Assembly: GCF_017654315.1 (NCBI RefSeq) | Contig: NZ_CP072203.1 | Location: 5,518,001-5,582,000, forward strand | Source: Gordonia polyisoprenivorans | GTDB taxonomy: Bacteria > Actinomycetota > Actinomycetes > Mycobacteriales > Mycobacteriaceae | Length of the DNA stretch: 64,000 nucleotides | Direction: 5' to 3' | Shown: positions 8,355 to 16,913 of the stretch, one piece after another | How the letters are laid out: each line of letters starts with the position of its first letter | Numbering within the stretch: position 1 is the stretch's first letter | Notes under the pieces: generated by a model | The model's input: the letters and a program-made list of their open reading frames with translations, nothing else | What the model was told of the DNA's origin: nothing | Databases searched by the model: none | Translations under genes and position numbers: made by a program

Positions 8355-9467
8355 ATGAAGACACAAGCAGCAGTTCTGTGGGAGCCCGGTCAGGATTGGC
8401 AGATCGAGGAACTCGAGCTCGACGCGCCGAAGTACGGCGAGGTGAAGGTCGAGCTGGCGGCGTCGGGGATGTGCCATTCGGACGAGCACGTCCGCGACGG
8501 CAGTGTGCCGGTGGGAATGTACCCGTACATCGGCGGCCACGAGGGCGCCGGCGTGGTGACCGAGATAGGCCCGGGTGTGAAGTCCGTCGAGGTCGGCGAC
8601 CACGTTGCCCTCGGCTTCATCCCGGCGTGCGGACGGTGCCCGTCGTGCGCCAAGGGAATGTCGAGCATCTGCGACCTCGGCGCCAATCTCCTTGCCGGCG
8701 TTCAGCTCTCCGACGGTACCTCCCGCCACCACGTCAACGGCCAGGATGCTGGTCTGATGTGTCTTCTCGGCACCTTCGCACCGGTGACCGTCGTCAACGA
8801 GGCGTCGTGCGTCAAGCTCACCAAGGACATCCCGCTCGACAAGGCCGCACTCGTCGGGTGCGGTGTCACCACCGGTTGGGGCTCGTCTGTCTACGCCGCG
8901 GGCGTCTCTGCCGGTGAGACCGTCGTCGTGCTGGGCATGGGCGGCGTCGGCTGCGGTGCGGTGCAGGGTGCCGCGTTGGCGGGTGCACGGCACGTCGTGC
9001 TCGTCGATCCGTCGCCGTTCAAGCGGGATCAGGCCAAGATCTTCGGGGCCACCCACGCGGTCGCGAGCATCGAGGAGGCACAGGAGCTCCTGCAGGAGAT
9101 CACCTGGGGCCAGCTGGCCGACAAGGTGCTCATCACCGTCGACGTCGCGCAGGGCGCCCTGGTGGCACCGGCGATGAGCCTCGTCGCCAAGGGCGGTGTG
9201 TGCGTGCAGGTCTCGGTGGGTGATCTCACCGCCACCGATGTCACGATGAGCCTGTTCGACCTCACCGCGATGCGCAAGACCTTCAAGGGCGCATGGTTCG
9301 GCAACGCCAACATCCGCTTCGACATCCCCCACCTGCTTCGCCTGTACATGGAGGGGCGCCTCAAACTCGATGAGATGATCACGCGCACATACACACTCGA
9401 CCAGGTCAACGACGGCTACGCCGCGATGCGCCGCGCCGAGAACGTGCGTGGGGTGATCATGTACTGA
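8355..9467 (+). CDS. NDMA-dependent (mycofactocin-type) zinc alcohol dehydrogenase
   Basis: 370 aa, medium-chain dehydrogenase. Catalytic zinc ligands Cys40, His62 and Glu63 (GMCHSDE, GGHEGAG) and four structural-zinc cysteines at 92, 95, 98 and 106 are present; the nucleotide motif is GMGGVGCGAVQG. The sequence fits the group with a tightly bound, non-exchanging NAD, recycled in vitro by the artificial acceptor NDMA and in vivo by the peptide cofactor mycofactocin. No mycofactocin genes are in the window. Ribosome site AAGGAT. Transcription probably ends at the hairpin at 9478. Likely role: oxidation of an alcohol to the aldehyde used by the preceding ALDH. Confidence 0.85.
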   Translation: MKTQAAVLWEPGQDWQIEELELDAPKYGEVKVELAASGMCHSDEHVRDGSVPVGMYPYIGGHEGAGVVTEIGPGVKSVEVGDHVALGFIPACGRCPSCAKGMSSICDLGANLLAGVQLSDGTSRHHVNGQDAGLMCLLGTFAPVTVVNEASCVKLTKDIPLDKAALVGCGVTTGWGSSVYAAGVSAGETVVVLGMGGVGCGAVQGAALAGARHVVLVDPSPFKRDQAKIFGATHAVASIEEAQELLQEITWGQLADKVLITVDVAQGALVAPAMSLVAKGGVCVQVSVGDLTATDVTMSLFDLTAMRKTFKGAWFGNANIRFDIPHLLRLYMEGRLKLDEMITRTYTLDQVNDGYAAMRRAENVRGVIMY

Positions 9468-9477
9468 CGTTCGGAAC

Positions 9478-9535
9478 GCTGCCCGAGTTGGCAGACGCGG
9501 TGGGTGTACCACCCGCGTTTGCCAACTCGGGCAGC
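9478..9535. terminator. Long hairpin between convergent genes (bidirectional terminator)
   Basis: The arms share a perfect 16-bp core GCTGCCCGAGTTGGCA, extended to about 25 bp with one mismatch and one bulge around a short GTGTA loop. It lies in the 85-bp gap between the alcohol dehydrogenase (+) and the DUF222 gene (-). A TTTT follows on the plus strand; there is no clear U-tract on the minus strand. Confidence 0.7.
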
Positions 9536-9552
9536 GGTTTTCGGTCAGTCGC

Positions 9553-11286
9553 TCAGTCCAGTCCGTGGATGCGTGCGTGGATGTCGGAGGTGCCGTTCTC
9601 GCGGCGGCGACGGTTGCGTTCCCGCTCGGCACAGCGACGGGCATGTTTGGCCGCCACCCGCGTCATCGAACGACGGGGTGCGTGCAGTATCCGCGGGCCC
9701 GGTTTCTCCGGATCACCCTCATCCTCACCACCGGCCGGTGTCTGCCGCGTCCGCGGCAGTGTGAACCGCACCCGCCGCAACCCGGGGAACAGGACTTCCA
9801 GATTCTCCGGTTTCCCCGGCACCACCAAGCCCTCCGGGGTCACGAACTCGGTCCGCAACCGGCCCGCACCATCGCGATACTGCATATCGAGCCATCCGGT
9901 ACCAAACGTCTTGAGTAGATGGAAGAACCGCGACTTGATGTTCAGATTGTCCGGGCTGGTCTGCCCACCAGCCGCAGGATTGTCGTGATCGAACTCCTCG
10001 ACATGCTCGACGTCAGCAGCAAACGACGGCGTCGCATCCCCCGGATTCACCCCGACACCATCACGCACCCGCACAAGCGTGTCCAACGCCGACGACGGAC
10101 GATGCGGATCAGACGGCTGATACGCCGGCACCGTGAACGAGCCATCACCGTTCTCCACGGTCCCCGCGGGCACGACCGGCCGCACCACCGTCCCGGGCCG
10201 GGTCACGATCTCGGCAACCTGGGTATCGGCAATCACCCCATGCCCGATCAGGAACCCCGCCGACACGCGTCCTTCGTCAGGGGTCGCGACCTCATCAGCA
10301 GGCGTGGCCGTCGCCGCGGCGACCGTCGACGCGTCCGCGATCACATGCACGATCGCCGCACCGGTCATCGGCGGCACCGTACCCGGCTCCGGGATCACCG
10401 CCGTGCACTCCGCACTTCCACAACGACATTCGAACACCGTCCCCGACAACAACGCGAAACACGCATCCGAACACCGCTGCGCGACCGTCCGCCCATCCCC
10501 CGGACACACCGCCTCCGCCAGCCGCCGCACCCCCGCCACCGCGACCGCCATGTCCTCGGCCGACATCGTCACCGACAACCGGCCCATCCCGTCACGCGTC
10601 GGACGAGCAGTCATCTCCCGACCATCAGTGGCCCGACGACGACGCTCCCGCACCGCATCCCGATCGTGACGGAACACAATCCGATCCACCATCGTCGCCA
10701 CCGACCACCGCGACCACGCACCACGATGCAACCCGAGTTCGACGGCGATCTCCGCATCGACATCAGCAGCGATCTCGCGGCCATCCACCAACTCGGTATG
10801 CGAGATGACCACCTTCACCAGATCCGCCGAGATCTGCCCGTCACGCAACGCCAACAACACCCTCGGCAACCGGGTATGCAACGCGATCGCGTGCGACAAC
10901 AACTCCTCGGCAGCCCGCTGCGACAACGACAAACAATGCGCAAACCGCGCCGCGACCTGCGCATGCTCGTCACACAACAACCACGAATGATCGGTGCCCG
11001 ACGACTCAACACGCCGCACACTCTGCGCAACCCGCCACGCCTGCCCATACATCTCATACGCCAGATACGACTTGCCGCGCTCCAAATCGATCATCGCGCA
11101 CAACGACTCGTTGACCGCTTCGTCGCGGGCACCATCGGCAAGGGGTACGTCGGCCGTGACAGGGATATCGGAACTGTTGGGTATATCGGAACTGTCAGGG
11201 ATGCCGGCGAGGATCGGCTCCAACAACACCGGCCACACCGACGGCGACGACCACAACCCCGCCGTAGACACACGCTCTCCGGTCAT
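9553..11286 (-). CDS. DUF222 / 13E12-repeat family protein with HNH endonuclease motif
   Basis: 577 aa; ATG after GGGAGGGG. The long N-terminal helical region (DUF222) is rich in Arg/Asp/Ala, and the C-terminal third holds the HNH signature HVEEFDHDNPAAGGQTSPDN, followed by Asn and His in NLNIKSRFFHLLK. Such proteins occur in many copies in mycolic-acid actinobacteria (13E12 family in M. tuberculosis) and are often linked to repeats. Their role is not established; a nuclease active in recombination or element mobility is plausible. The gene has no operon partner and is preceded by the repeat block at 11.3-11.7 kb. Confidence 0.85.
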   Translation of the reverse strand: MTGERVSTAGLWSSPSVWPVLLEPILAGIPDSSDIPNSSDIPVTADVPLADGARDEAVNESLCAMIDLERGKSYLAYEMYGQAWRVAQSVRRVESSGTDHSWLLCDEHAQVAARFAHCLSLSQRAAEELLSHAIALHTRLPRVLLALRDGQISADLVKVVISHTELVDGREIAADVDAEIAVELGLHRGAWSRWSVATMVDRIVFRHDRDAVRERRRRATDGREMTARPTRDGMGRLSVTMSAEDMAVAVAGVRRLAEAVCPGDGRTVAQRCSDACFALLSGTVFECRCGSAECTAVIPEPGTVPPMTGAAIVHVIADASTVAAATATPADEVATPDEGRVSAGFLIGHGVIADTQVAEIVTRPGTVVRPVVPAGTVENGDGSFTVPAYQPSDPHRPSSALDTLVRVRDGVGVNPGDATPSFAADVEHVEEFDHDNPAAGGQTSPDNLNIKSRFFHLLKTFGTGWLDMQYRDGAGRLRTEFVTPEGLVVPGKPENLEVLFPGLRRVRFTLPRTRQTPAGGEDEGDPEKPGPRILHAPRRSMTRVAAKHARRCAERERNRRRRENGTSDIHARIHGLD

Positions 11287-11346
11287 CACCACCCCTCCCG
11301 CCGCACGATGCCATGAACACGAACTCGCCGATCACCACCACTACCC

Positions 11347-11374
11347 ACACCCTAACGATGACCACCGACAAAAC
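11347..11374 (+). repeat. Repeat B, copy 1
   Basis: 28-bp segment starting ACACCCTAACGA and ending CCACCGACAAAAC. It recurs at 11567-11594 with three adjacent substitutions in the middle. Offset between copies is 220 bp. Confidence 0.75.
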
Positions 11375-11461
11375 CGCTCAACCCGACAATCGGTGTGCAC
11401 AACCCGCGCCGCACCAACCGGCAAAAGGACCTCCGCACACCGGAAGCATCAACAGCACAAG

Positions 11462-11507
11462 CGGTCTCGAGGCTCCTCGCTGCGCTCGTCACACCTCGAC
11501 CAGCGGG
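11462..11507 (+). repeat. Repeat A, copy 1 (interspersed actinobacterial repeat)
   Basis: 46-bp unit beginning CGGTCTCGAGGCTCCTCGCT and ending CTCGACCAGCGGG. It contains inverted subsegments (CGAGG..CCTCG) and can fold. Its copy at 11626-11671 differs at about three positions. From general knowledge this motif recurs widely in Gordonia-like and related actinobacterial genomes. Confidence 0.8.
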
Positions 11508-11566
11508 ATCAGAGGACACCGAGTTCCTCTCGTCACCGCGACCAGCAGGATCAGGGCCGCCTCGAC

Positions 11567-11594
11567 ACACCCTAACGACAGCCACCGACAAAAC
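11567..11594 (+). repeat. Repeat B, copy 2
   Basis: Second copy of the 28-bp segment at 11347-11374; 25 of 28 positions match. Confidence 0.75.
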
Positions 11595-11625
11595 ACGCCG
11601 GGTCAGGAACCAGCACCGGCACAAT

Positions 11626-11671
11626 CGGTCTCGAGGCTCCTCGCTGCGCTCGTCGCACCTCGACCACCGGG
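11626..11671 (+). repeat. Repeat A, copy 2 (interspersed actinobacterial repeat)
   Basis: Second 46-bp copy of repeat A, same orientation, 164 bp after the first. The bases just before both copies are also similar (GGCACAAT and CAGCACAAG), so the duplicated segment is slightly longer than the core. Confidence 0.8.
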
Positions 11672-11753
11672 CAAAGGGACATCGGCTGGGATAGGCCACG
11701 CTGGTCGGGCGAGCGGACGCGGACCCCCGGGCCGCGGGTGGCGGGGTACGGGA

Positions 11754-12716
11754 TCAGCTTGCGGCGGGCAGGTGGGAGTCGCGGTATTGACGCGGACTCA
11801 TGCCGTAGGCGCTCTTGAAGATTCGGGAGAAGTGGGCGGCCTCGACGAGACCGTTGGCGGCACAGATCGCCCCGACGCTGCGGTGGATCTGCAGCGGGTC
11901 GGCCAGGTCGCGGCGGCATCGCTCCAGCCGCAGCCGGCGGATGAACCCGGCGACGGTGTCGCCGTCCTGCGCGAAGAGCTTCTGCAGATAGCGCAGCGAC
12001 ACATGATGATGAGCCGCAACGGCTGCCGGTGTCAGGAACGGGTCACCGAGGTGCCCTTCGATGTACGTCCGCGCCGACATCAGTACCGTCTCCCCGGCGC
12101 CGATGCCGGTGTCGGGCACCACGGCACGCAGGCAGGCGCTGACGAGGTCGGCCACGGCATCGGTCACGAGGGACTGTGCGCTCATTCCCTGCGGCGCCAT
12201 CGGCTCCTCGCCCAGCGATTGTTCCCGCAGCGCGCAGAGCATCGGACGCAGCAGAGCACCCACGCCGGTGCATGAGGTGATGGTGCGCGCCACGCCGTCG
12301 TCGAGTTCGGAGTCATTGATACGCAACGTCTCCCGCGGGATGACGGCGACCAGGATGTCGAATGAGTCGGCCAGGGCCAGCTCGTAACGTCGGCTCGTGT
12401 CGTAGACGGCCAGGTCCCCGGGTCCGAGTTCGGCCTCCCGCCCGGCCTGTGACACCGTCGAATGCCCCGACAACTGCAGCGCCACCTTGATCACGCCGGG
12501 GTCGGCCCGGCGGATCGTCGAGGCGGTCCGGCGCACCCACGCCGACTCCCCGAGCACCTCCGACAGCTGGAGGTCCCCGAGTTCCCGGCTGGCGAGGCCG
12601 CCGCTGAATGCCGTGGGCGCGCCGACGAGCGGCGCGGCGTCCAACGGCACGAAGGCACTCGAGATCGCCTCCCGCCACACGTCGAACTCCAGATCGTGTG
12701 AGGCGGCGGTGCTCAT
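11754..12716 (-). CDS. AraC-family regulator at the end of the paa operon
   Basis: 320 aa from ATG 12716, 4 bp after the paaK stop; an upstream in-frame ATG lies inside paaK and is rejected. The N-terminal 180 residues resemble the AraC-binding-like sensor domain (FSGGLASRELGDLQLSEV; GDLAVYDTSRRYEL). The C-terminal 100 residues are a double helix-turn-helix (LTPAAVAAHHHVSLRYLQKLF, then GLVEAAHFSRIFKSAYGMSP). As the last gene of the phenylacetate operon it probably regulates that pathway or a related aromatic one. The divergent TetR is the other candidate regulator, so the module may be under dual control. Confidence 0.8.
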   Translation of the reverse strand: MSTAASHDLEFDVWREAISSAFVPLDAAPLVGAPTAFSGGLASRELGDLQLSEVLGESAWVRRTASTIRRADPGVIKVALQLSGHSTVSQAGREAELGPGDLAVYDTSRRYELALADSFDILVAVIPRETLRINDSELDDGVARTITSCTGVGALLRPMLCALREQSLGEEPMAPQGMSAQSLVTDAVADLVSACLRAVVPDTGIGAGETVLMSARTYIEGHLGDPFLTPAAVAAHHHVSLRYLQKLFAQDGDTVAGFIRRLRLERCRRDLADPLQIHRSVGAICAANGLVEAAHFSRIFKSAYGMSPRQYRDSHLPAAS

Positions 12717-12720
12717 GACA

Positions 12721-14037
12721 TCAATCCTTGGGGCGGTTGTCGACCAATCGTTTCGCCTTGCCGGTCGATCGTTGCAGGGTCCCGGGCTCGGCGATCTCGA
12801 CATCCACGGTAACCCCGATCCGATTCTTGATGGCCTTTCTCAACGAATCGGCAGCAGGCTGCCAGTCCGAACCCGGTGCGTCGGGACGGTATTCGACGCG
12901 CACGGTCAGATTGTCCATGCGGCCGGGACGTTCGAGGACGCACTGGAATTGGGGCGCGAGTGCCGGCACGGTGAGGATCAGTTCCTCGATCTGCGTCGGG
13001 AACAGATTGACCCCGCGCAGGATGATCATGTCGTCGCATCGTCCGGTCACCTTCTGCATCCGTCGCACCGAACGCGCGGTGCCCGGCAGCAGTCGCGTCA
13101 GATCGCGGGTGCGATACCGGATGACCGGCATCGCCTCCTTGGTCAGGGAGGTGAAGACGAGCTCTCCCTCCTCGCCGTCCGGCAGCACCTCACCGGTCAT
13201 CGGGTCGACGATCTCGGGATAGAAGTGGTCCTCCCAGATGTGCAGTCCATCTTTGGTTTCCACGCATTCCTGCGCGACACCGGGGCCCATCACCTCCGAC
13301 AGTCCGTAAATGTCGACGGCGTCCATCCCCACCTGGGTCTCGAGTTCACGCCGCATCTGCTCGGTCCACGGCTCAGCGCCGAAGACACCAACGCGCAACG
13401 AGGTCGACGACGGATCGATGCCCTTGGCGATCATCGAATCGACGATGGTCAGCATGTACGACGGCGTGACCATGATGGCATCGGGAGCGAAGTCCTCGAT
13501 CAGCTGGATCTGGCGATCGGTCATGCCACCGGACATCGGGATCACCGTGCAGCCCAAACGCTCTGCGCCGTAGTGCGCGCCCAGCCCACCGGTGAACAGA
13601 CCGTAGCCGTAGGCGACGTGGACCTTGTCCGACGGCCGAACCCCGGCCGCCCGCAGGCTGCGAGCCACCAGATCGGCCCAGTTGTTCAGATCGTTCGCGG
13701 TGTAACCGACGACGGTGGGACGCCCCGTCGTTCCCGACGAGGCGTGAATCCGCGACACCTGCTCCTGCGGTACCGCGAACATCCCGAACGGATAGTTGTC
13801 GCGCAGATCGGCTTTCGCCGTGAACGGGAACAACGACAGATCCGAGAGTTCCTTCAGATCGCTTGGATGAACCCCCTTCTCGTCGAACGCCTTCCGGTAA
13901 TGCGCGACGTTGTCGTAGGCGTGGTGCAAGGACCACTTGAGACGCGAGAGCTGCAGATCGGCGATCCGGTCGCGACTCGCGTGTTCGATGTCGACGGTCT
14001 CCGGACTGCCGGCGGCGCTGGGGAGGGTGCTGGTCAT
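12721..14037 (-). CDS. paaK: Phenylacetate-CoA ligase PaaK
   Basis: 438 aa, the usual PaaK length. The adenylate loop SSGTTGRPTVVGYT is at about 100-113, with PMSGGMTDRQIQL, YGLSEVMGPGVAQEC, YRTRDLTRLLPG and the PaaK C-terminal domain TGRCDDMIILRGVNLFP. It activates phenylacetate to phenylacetyl-CoA with ATP and CoA, the entry reaction of the pathway. ATG chosen after CTGGAG. The gap from paaE is 32 bp, one of the longer spacers in this operon; the next gene, araC, follows after 4 bp. Confidence 0.93.
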   Translation of the reverse strand: MTSTLPSAAGSPETVDIEHASRDRIADLQLSRLKWSLHHAYDNVAHYRKAFDEKGVHPSDLKELSDLSLFPFTAKADLRDNYPFGMFAVPQEQVSRIHASSGTTGRPTVVGYTANDLNNWADLVARSLRAAGVRPSDKVHVAYGYGLFTGGLGAHYGAERLGCTVIPMSGGMTDRQIQLIEDFAPDAIMVTPSYMLTIVDSMIAKGIDPSSTSLRVGVFGAEPWTEQMRRELETQVGMDAVDIYGLSEVMGPGVAQECVETKDGLHIWEDHFYPEIVDPMTGEVLPDGEEGELVFTSLTKEAMPVIRYRTRDLTRLLPGTARSVRRMQKVTGRCDDMIILRGVNLFPTQIEELILTVPALAPQFQCVLERPGRMDNLTVRVEYRPDAPGSDWQPAADSLRKAIKNRIGVTVDVEIAEPGTLQRSTGKAKRLVDNRPKD

Positions 14038-14069
14038 GGTGGACTCCAGGCGTGAGAGGGGGGACGGTG

Positions 14070-15176
14070 TCAGGCGTCGAAATCGACGGTCACGGACTCG
14101 GTTACGGGATAGGACTGGCAGGTGAGGACGAATCCGGCGGCCACCTCGGACTCCTCGAGTGCATAGTTGCGTCGCATGTCGACCTCCCCACAGGTGATCT
14201 TGGCGCGGCAGGTTCCGCACACCCCGCCCTTGCAGGCGAACGGCAGGTCCGAGCGCAGGTTCTCCCCCGCGTCGAGGATGCTCTCGTCCCGCGAGAGCGA
14301 ACCGGCAACCGAACGTCCGTCGAGGACGATGGTCACCTCGCTCGTGGGTCCCGAGATCCCCGGCTCCCGATGCCGATCCGGTGGTGGCGGGGTGGCCTCG
14401 ACGTAGAAGAGTTCGTGGTGGATACGGTCCCTGGCGATGTCACGGGCCAGGAGCACCTCCTCGGCCGCCTCGACCATGCCGAGCGGGCCACACAACCAGA
14501 AGTGGTCCATGTCGCCGGTCGGTACGACGGTGGTGAGGATCTCCTCGAGACGATCACGATCGAGTCGCCCGCTGAACAATTCGGCCTCGCGCGGCTCACG
14601 GGAGAGCACGTGGATCACATCGAACCTCGGGCCGTGGGCGTCCTTGAGATCGGCGATGTCCTCGGCGAACATCACCGACCGGGTCTTGCGGTTGGCGTAG
14701 ATCAGCGTCACCTCGGCGTCGGGAGTCGCCAGCATCGACGCAGCGATCGACAGCATCGGGGTGATGCCCGAGCCGGCCGCGATCAACAGGTGCCGCCCAC
14801 CCGAATCCGGGTTCGCCTGAAACGATCCCGATGGCGGCTGCACCTCGATGCGGTCGCCGGGCCGCACCTGATGGACGAGCCAGCTCGAGAACAGTCCCCC
14901 GTTGACCTCACGAACACCCACGCGCGGGGCCGTGCCCGCGGGCGCGCAGATCGAGTAGGTGCGCCGGTGTTCGGTCCCGTCGACCGTGCGCCGCAATGTG
15001 AGGGACTGTCCGGGCCGAAAGGTGAAGGTGTCCCGTAGATCCGGCGGAACGTCGAACCGGACGGCGACGGCGTCGTCACACAGGGATTCGACGTCGGCGA
15101 CGGTCAGGCTGTGGAAGTCGCGGTTGCGCGACGGACCGGTGACCGGAACGGCGGTGGTCTCGACGGTTGAGGTCAC
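14070..15176 (-). CDS. paaE: Phenylacetyl-CoA epoxidase reductase PaaE
   Basis: 368 aa from GTG 15176, preceded by AAGGAGAT and only 2 bp after the paaD stop. Domain order: FAD-binding domain with RRTYSICAP (71-79), NAD(P) domain with IAAGSGITPMLSI and LCGPLGMV, and a C-terminal plant-type 2Fe-2S ferredoxin with CKGGVCGTC and a fourth Cys in VLTCQSYP. It passes electrons from NAD(P)H to the diiron centre of PaaA in the PaaABCE monooxygenase. Confidence 0.93.
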   Translation of the reverse strand: MTSTVETTAVPVTGPSRNRDFHSLTVADVESLCDDAVAVRFDVPPDLRDTFTFRPGQSLTLRRTVDGTEHRRTYSICAPAGTAPRVGVREVNGGLFSSWLVHQVRPGDRIEVQPPSGSFQANPDSGGRHLLIAAGSGITPMLSIAASMLATPDAEVTLIYANRKTRSVMFAEDIADLKDAHGPRFDVIHVLSREPREAELFSGRLDRDRLEEILTTVVPTGDMDHFWLCGPLGMVEAAEEVLLARDIARDRIHHELFYVEATPPPPDRHREPGISGPTSEVTIVLDGRSVAGSLSRDESILDAGENLRSDLPFACKGGVCGTCRAKITCGEVDMRRNYALEESEVAAGFVLTCQSYPVTESVTVDFDA

Positions 15177-15178
15177 GG

Positions 15179-15688
15179 TCAGATCTCCTTGACGTGATCG
15201 AACGGCTCGGCACAGGCCAGACACTGGTAGTGCGCCTTGCACAGGGTGGCACCGAACTCCGAGATCAGTTGTGTGCGAGTCGAACCACATTGCGGGCACG
15301 CCACCTCGCGCGGGCGCGCGGTCAACGTCAGCGGGATCGGCCCCGACCGCCGCCGCGGGGCAGCGCCCGGCGGCGAGTATCCGGCCTCGACGAGCTTGGC
15401 GCGCCCTTCGTCGGTGATCCAGTCGGTGCTCCACGCCGGGGTGAGGCTGGTTCGGATCGTGACGTCGGCGAATCCGTGACGCTGCAACGCGGCGGTGATG
15501 TCGTCGCGGATCGTGGCCATCGCCGGGCAGCCCGAGTAGGTCGGGGTGATCGTGACGGTTACCGCGCCGGGATCGTCGAGCCGGACCTCGCGGATGATCC
15601 CGAGGTCGGCGAGGGTGACCATCGGCATCTCCGGGTCGAGAATCGATTCCACGATCTCACGCGCGGATCGGGTTGCGAGTGTCTGCAT
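15179..15688 (-). CDS. paaD: Phenylacetyl-CoA epoxidase maturation factor PaaD
   Basis: 169 aa; the ATG follows the paaC stop by one base and the 360 bp of open frame upstream lie inside paaC. The N-terminal DUF59/MIP18-like domain has DPEMPMVTLADLGII and TYSGCPAM. A C-terminal CxxC...CxxC-type segment (CPQCGS, CKAHYQCLAC) suggests a zinc or Fe-S site. PaaD is needed for active epoxidase, probably for metal or Fe-S assembly of PaaE or PaaA. Position between paaC and paaE matches other paa operons. Confidence 0.9.
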   Translation of the reverse strand: MQTLATRSAREIVESILDPEMPMVTLADLGIIREVRLDDPGAVTVTITPTYSGCPAMATIRDDITAALQRHGFADVTIRTSLTPAWSTDWITDEGRAKLVEAGYSPPGAAPRRRSGPIPLTLTARPREVACPQCGSTRTQLISEFGATLCKAHYQCLACAEPFDHVKEI

Positions 15689-15689
15689 C

Positions 15690-16607
15690 TCACCACACCC
15701 CTTCGGGATGGCGACGGGCCACGCTCTGCATCTCGGCGAGCAGCAATCCCATGTGCTCGGTGTGCAGACCGTCACGTCCGGCACGGCCCCCGACCCGTCC
15801 GATGTGCGGTCCGTCGGGAATCTCGACCTCGGCGGCGTGACAGACCTGGCCCACGATGTCGTCGAATTCGCTTCGCACGCAGGCGGGATCGACCGCCACC
15901 CCGACGGCGGCGAGTGCGATTTCCTCGGATGTCGGGACGAACAGCTCGTCGACGTAGGGCCACACCCGCGACAGCGCGTCGAGCAGACGACGACGTGACT
16001 CCGCCGTGCCGCACCCGAGGGTGACCACCCAGCGAGCCGCGTAATCACGGTGATAGGTCAGCTCTTTGACGCCCTTGTCGGCGACCGCGGCCAGTACCGG
16101 GTCCCGTGAGGTGCGCAGTCTGTCGAACACGGCCAGTCGCCAGGTCGAGAACACCAGCAGCCGGACGAGCGAGACCGCGAAGTCGCCGTTGTCGATCTCG
16201 ACGAGATGCACGTTGCGGAACGACGACTCGTCCCGGAAGAAGGCCAGCGCGTCTTCGGCGGGCACCGGAGTGGTCTCGGAGATGCGGGGTACCACGGTCG
16301 GATCGGCGGCCGCGGCGCGGGCGAGCAGGAGCCGCGCCGCGCCCAGCAGGTCGAGTCCGATGTTCGCCAGCGCCACCTCTTCCTCGAGTTCGGGTGCGTG
16401 GGTACACCATTGGGCGAGTCTCTGGGCACTGATCAGCGCATCGTCGCCTAGCATCAGGCAGTAGGCGGCCAGCGCGGCGTGGTCGACGTCGTCGGGGACG
16501 GTGGTGTCGACGCCGGCGAGCGGATCGTCGAAGCTGGTGCCGAAGGCCCACTGGCCGTGCGAATCCTCGTCGACGAGGCCCTCGTAGGCGTTGTCATGAT
16601 CGGTCAT
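15690..16607 (-). CDS. paaC: Phenylacetyl-CoA epoxidase structural subunit PaaC
   Basis: 305 aa with a ferritin-like fold (LAAYCLMLGDDALISAQRLAQW; EEEVALANIGLDLLGAARLL; KGVKELTYHRDYAARWV). PaaC pairs with PaaA in the core (PaaAC)2 complex but is regarded as the structural, non-catalytic subunit. Somewhat longer than E. coli PaaC (about 250 aa), mostly through an acidic N-terminal extension. Ribosome site GAGGA; 12-bp gap after paaB. Confidence 0.92.
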   Translation of the reverse strand: MTDHDNAYEGLVDEDSHGQWAFGTSFDDPLAGVDTTVPDDVDHAALAAYCLMLGDDALISAQRLAQWCTHAPELEEEVALANIGLDLLGAARLLLARAAAADPTVVPRISETTPVPAEDALAFFRDESSFRNVHLVEIDNGDFAVSLVRLLVFSTWRLAVFDRLRTSRDPVLAAVADKGVKELTYHRDYAARWVVTLGCGTAESRRRLLDALSRVWPYVDELFVPTSEEIALAAVGVAVDPACVRSEFDDIVGQVCHAAEVEIPDGPHIGRVGGRAGRDGLHTEHMGLLLAEMQSVARRHPEGVW

Positions 16608-16619
16608 GTCGTCGTCCTC

Positions 16620-16913
16620 TCACATGTGGGGGACGTTGTCGGGAATGTCGTAGAACGTGGGATGCCGGTACACCTTGTCGCCGCTCGGGGCGAAGAAAGG
16701 GTCCTTCTCCGACGGACTGGTGGCGACGATGTCGGCCGAGCGCACCACCCAGATACTGACGCCCTCGTTGCGGCGGGTGTACACGTCGCGCGCATGCCGC
16801 AGGGCCATCTGGTCGTCGGCGGCGTGCAGCGACCCGACGTGCACGTGGTTCAGCCCACGCTTGCCGCGCACGAACACCTCGTACAGCGGCCATTCCGCTT
16901 TGATGTCACTCAT
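16620..16913 (-). CDS. paaB: Phenylacetyl-CoA epoxidase subunit PaaB
   Basis: 97 aa, standard PaaB length, with [20 protein letters not shown] and [18 protein letters not shown]. PaaB bridges two PaaAC heterodimers in the 1,2-epoxidase. The ATG overlaps the paaA stop (ATGA). Confidence 0.94.
   Translation of the reverse strand: MSDIKAEWPLYEVFVRGKRGLNHVHVGSLHAADDQMALRHARDVYTRRNEGVSIWVVRSADIVATSPSEKDPFFAPSGDKVYRHPTFYDIPDNVPHM

Larger units (their letters stand above)
11287..11753. other. Gene-free 467-bp repeat-rich spacer
   Basis: No convincing coding sequence: open frames here lack ribosome sites and change character at each repeat. The spacer contains two copies each of two unrelated repeats (entries below) plus a degenerate half copy near 11527-11553. 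It separates the DUF222 gene from the distal end of the paa operon. The 54 bp nearest the araC gene are very GC-rich with weak hairpin potential. Confidence 0.75.

Noticed and set aside
9919..11316. 465-codon plus-strand frame opposite the DUF222 gene
   Set aside because: Extremely Arg/His/Pro-rich antisense frame without ribosome site; the minus-strand protein has clear DUF222 and HNH features.
11347..11671. CRISPR-like array
   Set aside because: Only two copies each of two different repeats at unequal spacing, with no uniform spacers and no cas genes.
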